Below, one piece after another: positions 57,079-64,000 of a DNA stretch of 64,000 bases (position 1 is the first letter of the stretch; every line of letters begins with the position of its first letter). The stretch is from Pseudomonas putida (GTDB lineage Bacteria > Pseudomonadota > Gammaproteobacteria > Pseudomonadales > Pseudomonadaceae). The stretch covers positions 406,589 to 470,588 of the forward strand of contig NZ_MNAH01000003.1 of assembly GCF_001976065.1 (NCBI RefSeq), in the 5' to 3' direction. The translations under genes were made by a program, and so were the position numbers. The notes beneath the pieces were generated by a model. The model did not search any database, had not been told where the DNA came from, and saw only the letters and a program-made list of their open reading frames with translations.

Positions 57079-57975
57079 TTATTTCTCCAGTATTTCTGCG
57101 AGCATCCGTGTCACGCCAACTTTCCAGTCAGGCAAGCTCAGCGCAAAGGCCTTTTGCAGTTTGCGAGTATCGAGTCGGGAATTGTTTGGGCGTCGGGCTG
57201 GCGTCGGGTACGCCTGGGTGCCGATCGCGTCGACCATTGCCGGGGTAACCTTGAGGTTCATACCTGACCGCTCGGCATGTTCGAGTACAAAACGGGCATA
57301 GCGACACCAGGTGGTTTCGCCCGCAGCTGCAAGGTGGTAGATCCCGCCCAATTGCGGGTCGGTCATTAGACTACGGATGGCATGAGCGGTCACATCCGCC
57401 AGCAGTTCGGCGCCGGTTGGTGCACCGAACTGATCATCGATCACGGCCAGGCTTTCACGTTCCCGGGCCAGGCGCAGCATGGTCCTGGCAAAGTTGTTGC
57501 CACGTGCGGCATACACCCAGCTTGTTCGGAAGATCAGATGCGCACAGCCGCTGGCGACAATCGCCTGCTCACCGGCCAGCTTACTGGCCCCATAGACACT
57601 CAATGGCGCTACCGGATCGTTTTCCTGCCAGGGTGTATCGCCTTGCCCGGCGAACACATAGTCGGTGGAGTAATGCACCAGCAGAGCCTTCAGCCGTAAT
57701 GCCTCTCGAGCCAGCACCGCTGGCGCATCGGCATTGACCCGATGAGCCAGCTGCGACTCGCTTTCGGCCTTGTCGACTGCGGTGTAGGCCGCTGCGTTAA
57801 CGATAACGTCAGGCGCAAAGCGCTGCACTGTGGCGGCCAGGCCTGGCAAATCGTTCAGATCGCCGCAGTACGCCTGGCTTGCGCAATCCAGCGCCAACAA
57901 CTCGCCAAGCGGAGCAAGACTGCGTTGCAGCTCCCAACCCACCTGGCCGTTCTTGCCGAGCAATAGCAGCTTCAT
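57079..57975 (-). CDS. rmlD: dTDP-4-dehydrorhamnose reductase
   Basis: A 298-residue short-chain dehydrogenase-like enzyme that makes dTDP-L-rhamnose from dTDP-4-keto-L-rhamnose. The Rossmann start is [20 protein letters not shown], the active site YGASKLAGE, preceded by STDYVF. ATG 57975 overlaps the rmlB stop (ATGA); the longer frame is not used. Confidence 0.94.
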   Translation of the reverse strand: MKLLLLGKNGQVGWELQRSLAPLGELLALDCASQAYCGDLNDLPGLAATVQRFAPDVIVNAAAYTAVDKAESESQLAHRVNADAPAVLAREALRLKALLVHYSTDYVFAGQGDTPWQENDPVAPLSVYGASKLAGEQAIVASGCAHLIFRTSWVYAARGNNFARTMLRLARERESLAVIDDQFGAPTGAELLADVTAHAIRSLMTDPQLGGIYHLAAAGETTWCRYARFVLEHAERSGMNLKVTPAMVDAIGTQAYPTPARRPNNSRLDTRKLQKAFALSLPDWKVGVTRMLAEILEK

Positions 57976-59042
57976 GCACTGCGCCCGGCATAATTTTTCT
58001 CGACCCATTCGCGGTAGGCGCCGGATTGGATATTGCGAACCCAATCCTGGTTATCCAGGTACCACTGGACGGTTTTGCGGATGCCGGTCTCGAAGGTTTC
58101 TGCCGGCCTCCAGCCCAGTTCACGTTCAAGCTTGCGGGCATCGATGGCATAACGTCGGTCGTGGCCGGGCCGATCGGTGACGTAGCTGATTTGTGCATGG
58201 TAGGGCTGGCCGTCGGCACGCGGACGCAGCTCATCGAGCAGCGCACAGACGGTGTGCACGATCTCGAGATTGGTTTTTTCGTTCCAACCACCGACGTTGT
58301 AGACCTCACCCACGCTACCGGCCTCCAATACGCGGCGGATGGCGCTGCAGTGGTCCTTGACATACAACCAGTCGCGAATCTGCTGGCCATCGCCATAGAC
58401 CGGCAATGCCTGGCCGGACAGCGCGTTGACGATCATCAACGGAATGAGCTTTTCCGGAAAGTGATACGGCCCGTAGTTGTTCGAGCAGTTGGTGGTCAGT
58501 ACGGGCAGGCCATAGGTGTGATGATAGGCGCGCACCAGGTGGTCGCTGGCAGCTTTGCTCGCCGAGTATGGGCTGTTGGGCTCATACGGGTGGCTTTCAT
58601 CGAACGCCGCTTCGTCTTTGGCCAGCGAACCATAGACCTCGTCAGTGGACACATGCAAAAAGCGCAAGGCCTGCAGTGCATCGGGCGCCAGCGCTTTGGC
58701 GTAGGCGCGCACGGCTTCGAGCAAGTGGAAAGTGCCAACGATATTGGTGTCGATGAATGGTTGCGGGCCGTGGATGGAGCGATCGACATGGGACTCGGCG
58801 GCAAAATTGAGAATGGCGCGGGGTTGGTGCTCTTCGAGCAAGTGCTTGACCAAGGCACTGTCACCGATATCGCCCTGCACGAATACATGCTGCGAATTGC
58901 CCGTCAGGCTGCTGAGGTTATTCAGGTTGCCGGCATAGGTCAGCTTGTCCAGATTGACTACGGTTTCATCGGAATGAGCGAGCCATTCCAATACGAAATT
59001 CGCCCCGATGAAGCCTGCACCGCCAGTTACCAGGATGGTCAT
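57972..59042 (-). CDS. rmlB: dTDP-glucose 4,6-dehydratase
   Basis: A 356-residue extended SDR enzyme. NAD site [11 protein letters not shown] at the start, the STDEVYG segment, and the catalytic YSASKAASD near residue 160, with [14 protein letters not shown] and [17 protein letters not shown], all diagnostic of RmlB. ATG 59042 gives the conserved start MTILVTGG. It heads the operon rmlB-rmlD-rmlA. Confidence 0.95.
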   Translation of the reverse strand: MTILVTGGAGFIGANFVLEWLAHSDETVVNLDKLTYAGNLNNLSSLTGNSQHVFVQGDIGDSALVKHLLEEHQPRAILNFAAESHVDRSIHGPQPFIDTNIVGTFHLLEAVRAYAKALAPDALQALRFLHVSTDEVYGSLAKDEAAFDESHPYEPNSPYSASKAASDHLVRAYHHTYGLPVLTTNCSNNYGPYHFPEKLIPLMIVNALSGQALPVYGDGQQIRDWLYVKDHCSAIRRVLEAGSVGEVYNVGGWNEKTNLEIVHTVCALLDELRPRADGQPYHAQISYVTDRPGHDRRYAIDARKLERELGWRPAETFETGIRKTVQWYLDNQDWVRNIQSGAYREWVEKNYAGRSA

Positions 59043-59251
59043 TGATTCAGACCTTTTTTTCAGTAAGGTTGCGAGGATCGGCCCCCCAATGGCGTTACTG
59101 CCAAGGATGCTCTGCTGTCGCAAGGATTTGGATAAGGTTTTGAACATTCAACAATGCACGCCAGCTCTGCGACCGGCTCTGTATAGACTCCCCTGACGCC
59201 CTGAACGGCATTTACAGGCGACATTCGTAATATAGCTTAGCTCCCAAAAAT

Positions 59252-59282
59252 AAAAAAAAGATCGCCTGATGGCGATCTTTTT
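59252..59282 (-). terminator. Rho-independent terminator of the lpxO-like gene
   Basis: AAAGATCGCC and GGCGATCTTT pair perfectly over a TGAT loop, with an A-run on one side and T-run on the other, so it is usable from both strands. It lies 25 bases beyond the LpxO-like stop codon. Confidence 0.9.
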
Positions 59283-59306
59283 CCCGGGCGTTGCCCGCCA
59301 TGGTGT

Positions 59307-60245
59307 TCAGCCCAACAGCCAATGGCCCAGCAACCCCAGCACGCCAATCGCCAAGACCGGCCTCATTACCCGATATGCCTTGGGATGACGGCGCTTGCAC
59401 TGCTTGATCGCTCCACTGAACCTGTCGCTGAACTGCTTGCTCCAGGCATAGGCCTGGTTGATCCCGCCCACCCGCTCGTGCGCAAGATTCTGCGGCGCGG
59501 TGGCGTGCCCCAGCAGCCCGCTGATCCAGCGGTTGATGCGGGTGATCATACGGTTACTGAGCGGTCGCTCGATGTCGCAAAAGAGGATGACCCGGGTCTT
59601 GTCGGTTTCGTTCTTGACCCAGTGCACATAGGTTTCGTCGAACATCACGTCTTCACCATCACGCCAGGCGTAGCCCTGACCGTCGACGAAGATGCGGCAA
59701 GCGTCGGAATTGGGCGTCGACAATCCCAGGTGGTAACGCAACGAGCCGGCGAATGGATCGCGGTGCGGATTGAGATGACTGCCACCCGGCAGCAAGGCAA
59801 ACATCGCCCCCTTGACATTGGGAATGGCGCTGAGCAGCGCCACGGTCTTCGGGCACAGCAATTCGGCCGAGGGCAAGGGTTCGTCGTACCACTTGAGGTA
59901 GAAGCGCTTCCAGCCTTTCTTGAAAAAGGAACCGAATCCGGCATCGTTGTTTTTTTCCGCAGCGCGGATGTAACCCTCGTCAAACAGGTGCATCGCTTCG
60001 TCGCGGATAACTTGCCAATTGTCCTTGAGCACGTCCAGTTCGGGAAACCGGGTGCGGTCCAGATAGGGTTTTGAAGGCACGCTGGAAAACAGATACATCA
60101 AGGCGTTATAGGGCGCGAACAGGGCTGAATGGTTGACGAACTGACGCAAGACCGGCAAACGCGCCTTCCCCCGCAAATGCACATAGAGGGTACTGCCCAG
60201 AAACAGCAGCAACAACGACGCTTTCGCGGCAACCGAAACGCTCAT
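59307..60245 (-). CDS. lpxO: LpxO-type lipid A hydroxylase (aspartyl/asparaginyl beta-hydroxylase family)
   Basis: A 312-residue Fe(II)/2-oxoglutarate dioxygenase that would add the 2-hydroxyl group on lipid A acyl chains at the inner membrane. It has an N-terminal membrane helix (SLLLLFLGSTLYVHL), the iron motif HRD (SHLNPHRDPF) with the second His in YVHWVKN, and Arg in KTRVILFCDIERP. A hydrophobic C-terminal segment (AIGVLGLLGHWLLG) could be a second anchor. AAGGAG precedes ATG 60245. Pseudomonas often has two such genes; which one this is cannot be said. Confidence 0.87.
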   Translation of the reverse strand: MSVSVAAKASLLLLFLGSTLYVHLRGKARLPVLRQFVNHSALFAPYNALMYLFSSVPSKPYLDRTRFPELDVLKDNWQVIRDEAMHLFDEGYIRAAEKNNDAGFGSFFKKGWKRFYLKWYDEPLPSAELLCPKTVALLSAIPNVKGAMFALLPGGSHLNPHRDPFAGSLRYHLGLSTPNSDACRIFVDGQGYAWRDGEDVMFDETYVHWVKNETDKTRVILFCDIERPLSNRMITRINRWISGLLGHATAPQNLAHERVGGINQAYAWSKQFSDRFSGAIKQCKRRHPKAYRVMRPVLAIGVLGLLGHWLLG

Positions 60246-60356
60246 CAACAACTCCTTGATCGATAGACATCTACGCTACGCCATTCCCCGACGCAGCCAT
60301 TGGCATGATAAACACTACCAACCACGGGAAAAACCCGTGTTGTCCGACATAGAGTA

Positions 60357-60386
60357 TTAAGGAATGCGTAACAAAGCATTTCTTAA
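60357..60386. promoter_or_regulatory. Imperfect dyad upstream of the lpxO-like gene
   Basis: TTAAGGAATGC (60357-60367) and GCATTTCTTAA (60376-60386) pair at 10 of 11 positions across 8 bases. It lies 112 bases before the start codon; a hairpin CACGGG-AAAAA-CCCGTG (60323-60339) lies between. Possible operator. Confidence 0.4.
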
Positions 60387-60432
60387 CATAAGGTGGCTGA
60401 ACGCTTGCTGATGCGCGTCAGTTACACCCGGT

Positions 60433-60454
60433 GGAGAAGGGGCTCCCCTTCTCC
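60433..60454. repeat. GC-rich hairpin downstream of cysK
   Basis: GGAGAAGGGG and CCCCTTCTCC are perfect 10-base arms with a 2-base loop, 23 bases past the cysK stop codon. There is no T-run, so it may be an RNA 3' stabiliser rather than a classical terminator. Confidence 0.55.
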
Positions 60455-60476
60455 ATCACTCAGCCTTCCCCGCCTG

Positions 60477-61451
60477 TTACTGCTGGTTCTCCTGCTCGGT
60501 AAACAGATCGCTGAACAGCATGCTCGACAAATAACGTTCACCGGAATCCGGAAGGATCACCACAATGGTCTTGCCCTGCATTTCCGGGGTCTCCGCCAGG
60601 CGTACCGCCACGGCCATCGCGGCGCCGCAAGAGATGCCGCACAGGATGCCTTCTTCCTGCATCAAGCGCAGGGCCATGGCCTTGGACTCCTCGTCGGTGA
60701 CCAGCTCCACCCGGTCGACGATCGACAGGTCGAGGTTTTTCGGCACGAAACCGGCGCCGATACCCTGGATCTTGTGCGGGCTCGGCTTGATTTCTTCACC
60801 GGCCAACGCCTGGGAAATCACCGGTGATACGGCGGGCTCCACCGCCACCGAGACGATAGGTTTGCCCTGGGTATTCTTGATATACCGCGAAACGCCGGTA
60901 ATGGTTCCGCCTGTTCCGACACCGGCCACCAGGACATCCACGGCACCGTCGGTATCGTTCCAGATTTCCGGCCCTGTGGTTTTTTCGTGAATGGCCGGGT
61001 TGGCCGGATTGTCGAACTGCGCCGGCATGAAATAGCGGGCCGGATCACTGGCCACTATTTCACCGGCCTTCTCGATCGCGCCTTTCATGCCCTTGGCCGG
61101 CTCGGTCAGCACCAGTTCCGCCCCCAGTGCCTTGAGTACCTTGCGGCGTTCGATGCTCATGGATGCCGGCATGGTCAGCATCAATTTGTAACCACGGGCG
61201 GCGGCAACGAAGGCCAGGCCGATACCGGTGTTGCCGGAAGTCGGCTCGACGATGGTCATGCCCGGCTTGAGTTTGCCTGTGCTTTCGGCGTCCCAGATCA
61301 TGTTGGCGCCAATTCGGCACTTGACCGAATAACCAGGGTTGCGCCCCTCTATCTTGGCCAGGATGGTGACGCCGCGCGGCGCGATACGGTTGATCTGCAC
61401 CAACGGCGTGTTGCCGATGGAATGGGCATTGTCAGCGTAGATACGGCTCAT
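60477..61451 (-). CDS. cysK: Cysteine synthase A (O-acetylserine sulfhydrylase)
   Basis: A 324-residue PLP enzyme that makes cysteine from O-acetylserine and sulfide. The lysine is K44 in GYSVKCRIG, the substrate loop [12 protein letters not shown], and the PLP-phosphate loop [18 protein letters not shown] is at the start. Sequence and length fit CysK rather than the shorter CysM. ATG 61451 is the family start [11 protein letters not shown]; the longer frame is not used. Confidence 0.93.
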   Translation of the reverse strand: MSRIYADNAHSIGNTPLVQINRIAPRGVTILAKIEGRNPGYSVKCRIGANMIWDAESTGKLKPGMTIVEPTSGNTGIGLAFVAAARGYKLMLTMPASMSIERRKVLKALGAELVLTEPAKGMKGAIEKAGEIVASDPARYFMPAQFDNPANPAIHEKTTGPEIWNDTDGAVDVLVAGVGTGGTITGVSRYIKNTQGKPIVSVAVEPAVSPVISQALAGEEIKPSPHKIQGIGAGFVPKNLDLSIVDRVELVTDEESKAMALRLMQEEGILCGISCGAAMAVAVRLAETPEMQGKTIVVILPDSGERYLSSMLFSDLFTEQENQQ

Positions 61452-61580
61452 GGCTGGGTCCTTAACGACAGCATTGAAATAGGGCATCAAGGTAAGCCTC
61501 TTGCCCTTGGGCGTCCAGTCAGGTCGAACGTCCGGGCAGCAGCGCAGTCAATGGCTTTAGAACGCCAGAGAATTACCACC

Positions 61581-62657
61581 ATGAAACGTCGATACCGCTG
61601 GCCGTTGTGGAGCTTCGCCGGCCTCCTTGTGCTGTTGATTGCCCTGCACTTCGCCCTGCCCTACCTGGTGCGCGACTACCTCAATGACAGGTTGGCGAAC
61701 ATGGGTGATTACCGCGGCCAGATCACCGACGTGGACCTGGCGCTGTGGCGCGGAGCCTACAAGATCAACGGCCTGAAAATCGTCAAGGTCGAGGGCAAGG
61801 TGCCTGTGCCCTTCGTCAACGCGCCACTGATCGACCTTTCGGTCAGCTGGCATTCCCTGTGGTACGACCACGCGGTGGTTGCCGAAGTGATGTTCTTGAA
61901 GCCCGAAGTCAACTTCGTCGACGGCGGAGCCAATAAGCAAAACTCGCAAACTGGTGAAGGCACCGACTGGCGTGCCCAACTGGGTAAATTGCTGCCAATC
62001 ACCCTGAATGAAGTGCGGATCAACGATGGCAAGATCAGCTTTCGCAACTTCAATTCCAAACCACCGGTGAACATGAATGCCACCAAGGTCGACCTGAGTA
62101 TTTACAACCTCACCAACGTGGTCGATTCCAAAGGCAGGCGCGCCGCCCGCTTCGAAGGCAAGGCGCTGCTGTTGGGGCACGCCCCTCTGGAAACCACGGC
62201 CACCTTCGATCCGCTGAGTAATTTCGAAGATTTCGAGTTTCGCATGCGGGCCCGGGACATTGAGCTCAAACGCATGAACGACTTTGCTTCGGCCTACGGA
62301 AAGTTCGATTTCAATGCCGGCCATGGTGATGTGGTCATCGAAGCCGAGGCGAAAAAAGCCAAATTGACGGGTTATATCAAACCGCTGCTCAGGGACGTCG
62401 ACGTGTTCAACTGGCAACAGGACGTGGAAAACAAGGACAAGGGGATTTTTCGCTCCATTTGGGAGGCGATCGTCGGCGGCTCGGAAACCGTGCTGAAAAA
62501 CCAGGGCAAGAATCAGTTTGCGACCCGCGTCGAACTCCGGGGCAACGTCCATCAAAAAAATATCAGCGCGTTCGAGGCGTTTTTGCAGATTTTACGCAAT
62601 GGTTTCATTCAGGCATTCAATGCCCAGTATGAACGACCCAAGCCGGACGCCGGTTAA
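61581..62657 (+). CDS. DUF748 envelope protein (AsmA-like)
   Basis: A 358-residue protein with one N-terminal membrane helix (WSFAGLLVLLIALHFALPYLV) and a long periplasmic part of repeating beta-strands. Typical DUF748/AsmA-like units are RGQITDVDLALWRGAYKINGLKIVKVEGKVPVPFV and RINDGKISFRNFNSKPPVN. Such proteins are thought to form grooves that move lipids between membranes. Start is ATG 61581; an open frame upstream to 60987 overlaps cysK on the other strand and is not coding. Divergent from cysK. Confidence 0.85.
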   Translation: MKRRYRWPLWSFAGLLVLLIALHFALPYLVRDYLNDRLANMGDYRGQITDVDLALWRGAYKINGLKIVKVEGKVPVPFVNAPLIDLSVSWHSLWYDHAVVAEVMFLKPEVNFVDGGANKQNSQTGEGTDWRAQLGKLLPITLNEVRINDGKISFRNFNSKPPVNMNATKVDLSIYNLTNVVDSKGRRAARFEGKALLLGHAPLETTATFDPLSNFEDFEFRMRARDIELKRMNDFASAYGKFDFNAGHGDVVIEAEAKKAKLTGYIKPLLRDVDVFNWQQDVENKDKGIFRSIWEAIVGGSETVLKNQGKNQFATRVELRGNVHQKNISAFEAFLQILRNGFIQAFNAQYERPKPDAG

Positions 62658-62721
62658 CGTTGCCCATGACGATGTAACGCCCGGTGTCCTCGGCTGATGC
62701 TGCGGGCTGCGAGCGCATCCA

Positions 62722-62740
62722 TATCGCCAAAATGGCGATA
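62722..62740. promoter_or_regulatory. Dyad TATCGCCA-AAA-TGGCGATA
   Basis: A perfect 8-base inverted repeat in the 271-base gap between the DUF748 gene and moxR. It has no T-run. It could be an operator or part of the DUF748 mRNA end. Confidence 0.4.
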
Positions 62741-62856
62741 GCTCGATACTGGCCAGCCGCCAAGACTCGGTCAAGATGTGACGCTCCATTCAGAGACTGA
62801 ATAAGCCGTCTGCGTTCACAGTCGACCGGACTGCGCGTTATAGTCGGGGCTGACCA

Positions 62857-62880
62857 TTTTATTGCACCTTTTATTGCACC
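62857..62880. repeat. Tandem 12-base direct repeat upstream of moxR
   Basis: TTTTATTGCACC occurs twice head-to-tail (62857-62868 and 62869-62880), with the first two bases of a third copy. It lies 49-72 bases before the start codon, where the 5' leader would be. Confidence 0.7.
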
Positions 62881-62928
62881 TTGCGCCCTGCCTCGCTCAG
62901 GCCGGCGTTACCGTTCGAGGATTAGCAG

Positions 62929-63774
62929 ATGAAGTTCGAAGGCACCCAGGCCTACGTCGCCACCGATGACCTGAAGCTGGCGGTCAACGCCGCCATCACC
63001 CTGGAGCGGCCACTGCTGGTCAAGGGCGAACCAGGCACCGGCAAGACCATGCTCGCCGAGCAACTGGCCGACTCCTTTGGCGCCAAGCTGATCACCTGGC
63101 ACATCAAGTCCACCACCAAGGCGCACCAGGGCCTCTATGAGTACGACGCCGTCAGCCGCCTGCGCGATTCGCAACTCGGCACAGAGAAGGTCCACGACGT
63201 TCGCAACTACCTGAAAAAGGGCAAGCTCTGGGAAGCCTTCGAATCGGAAGAGCGGGTCATCCTGCTGATCGACGAAATCGACAAGGCCGACATCGAGTTC
63301 CCCAACGACCTGCTGCAAGAACTCGACAAGATGGAGTTCTACGTCTACGAGATCGACGAGACCATCAAGGCCAAGAAGCGCCCGATCATCATCATCACCT
63401 CCAACAACGAGAAAGAGCTGCCGGATGCCTTCCTGCGCCGCTGCTTCTTCCACTACATCGCTTTCCCGGATCGCACGACGATGCAGCGGATCGTCGACGT
63501 GCATTACCCGGACATCAAGAAAGACCTGGTCAGCGAAGCGCTGGATGTGTTCTTCGACGTGCGCAAGGTGCCAGGCCTGAAGAAAAAACCCTCGACTTCC
63601 GAACTGGTGGACTGGCTGAAGCTGCTGATGGCCGACAATATCGGCGAAGCGGTGCTGCGCGAACGCGATCCGACCAAGGCCATCCCGCCGCTGGCCGGCG
63701 CTTTGGTGAAGAACGAACAGGACGTGCAACTGCTGGAGCGTCTGGCGTTCATGAGCCGTCGCGGCACCCGCTAA
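62929..63774 (+). CDS. MoxR-family AAA ATPase
   Basis: A 281-residue AAA+ chaperone ATPase. Walker A GEPGTGKT is at residues 33-40, Walker B VILLIDEIDKAD near 119, sensor IIITSNNEKELP, and arginine-finger region FLRRCFFHY. MoxR proteins mature or activate metallo- or membrane complexes together with a VWA partner, here encoded 12 bases downstream. The client is not evident. Confidence 0.92.
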   Translation: MKFEGTQAYVATDDLKLAVNAAITLERPLLVKGEPGTGKTMLAEQLADSFGAKLITWHIKSTTKAHQGLYEYDAVSRLRDSQLGTEKVHDVRNYLKKGKLWEAFESEERVILLIDEIDKADIEFPNDLLQELDKMEFYVYEIDETIKAKKRPIIIITSNNEKELPDAFLRRCFFHYIAFPDRTTMQRIVDVHYPDIKKDLVSEALDVFFDVRKVPGLKKKPSTSELVDWLKLLMADNIGEAVLRERDPTKAIPPLAGALVKNEQDVQLLERLAFMSRRGTR

Positions 63775-63786
63775 GAGGCTGATGCC

Positions 63787-64000
63787 ATGCTGCTCAACCT
63801 GTTCAATGAAATGCGCGCAGCCAAGGTACCGGTCTCGGTGCGCGAGCTGCTGGACCTGATCAACGCACTGAAACAGCGCGTGACCTTCGCCGACATGGAT
63901 GAGTTCTATTACCTGTCCCGGGCGATCCTGGTGAAGGACGAAAAGCATTTCGACAAGTTCGACCGGGCCTTCGGGGCCTACTTCAATGGCCTGGAAAAGC
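63787..64000 (+). CDS. VWA-domain (CoxE-like) protein, N-terminal part (runs off right edge)
   Basis: The first 71 residues are visible, starting MLLNLFNEMRAAKVPVSVRE and continuing LLDLINALKQRVTFADMDEFYYLSRAILVKDEKHFDKFDRAF. This is the conserved helical N terminus of VWA/CoxE proteins that pair with MoxR ATPases. GAGG precedes the ATG. The VWA fold itself lies beyond the window. Confidence 0.85.
   Translation, partial: MLLNLFNEMRAAKVPVSVRELLDLINALKQRVTFADMDEFYYLSRAILVKDEKHFDKFDRAFGAYFNGLEK

Noticed and set aside
60477..61451. Assignment as cysM (cysteine synthase B)
   Set aside because: Length of 324 residues and the start [20 protein letters not shown] fit CysK; CysM is shorter and has a different N terminus.

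Overview
The window looks like chromosome of a Pseudomonas from the P. fluorescens lineage. It is GC-rich, has short intergenic gaps, a LapA-type adhesin with its own type I exporter, and a gbu cluster in the gene order I recall from P. aeruginosa. It also carries many REP/REPIN hairpins of the GTGGGAGCGAGCCTGCTCGC kind that are common in that lineage. I see no prophage, plasmid, CRISPR array, insertion sequence, rRNA or tRNA gene. The assignment comes from reading the sequence only.

Layout, left to right. 1-7221: N-terminal part of a giant LapA/MapA-like adhesin (minus strand, cut by the left edge), divergent from its exporter lapE-lapB-lapC. 7367-14918: a DTW-domain tRNA-modifying enzyme, then the 4-guanidinobutyrate locus (LysR regulator divergent from gbuA, a SnoaL-like protein, an NCS1 permease and a sodium:solute symporter), a metallo-beta-lactamase-fold hydrolase and two small unknown genes, one resembling an acyl carrier protein without its serine. 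15104-34232: housekeeping and mixed genes (DMT exporters, a CvfB-like S1 protein, a TorF-type porin, a lipoprotein, a DUF899 protein, a DEAD-box helicase, an MscS channel, azoreductase, LysR, hydrolase and cyclophilin, an ABC exporter, aquaporin, a FemAB-like protein and a porin). 34444-41675: a FabH-like synthase with a perfect palindrome upstream, hrpA and aceK.

42873-54943 is the most interesting block. It is a catabolic locus best explained as L-lyxonate degradation: a mandelate-racemase-type dehydratase with the K-x-R / D / H active-site pattern, an FAH-fold 2-keto-3-deoxy acid dehydratase, and a 2-oxoglutarate semialdehyde dehydrogenase. Also present are an amidohydrolase that may be a lactonase, a PdxA-like dehydrogenase, an MFS permease, a complete tripartite tricarboxylate (TctCBA) uptake system and a LysR regulator. 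Three matching T-N11-A boxes (ATARCC-N3-GGYTAT or close variants) lie upstream of the three transcripts, so the locus reads as one LysR regulon.

54981-60245: a DMT exporter, rmlB-rmlD-rmlA (dTDP-rhamnose synthesis, with no rmlC beside them) and an LpxO-type lipid A hydroxylase. 60477-64000: cysK, a DUF748 envelope protein, and a MoxR ATPase followed by a VWA-domain gene cut by the right edge.

No gene here is outside known families. The parts I find least described are the joint regulation and extra genes of the lyxonate locus, the serine-less carrier-like protein, and the operator in front of the FabH-like gene.
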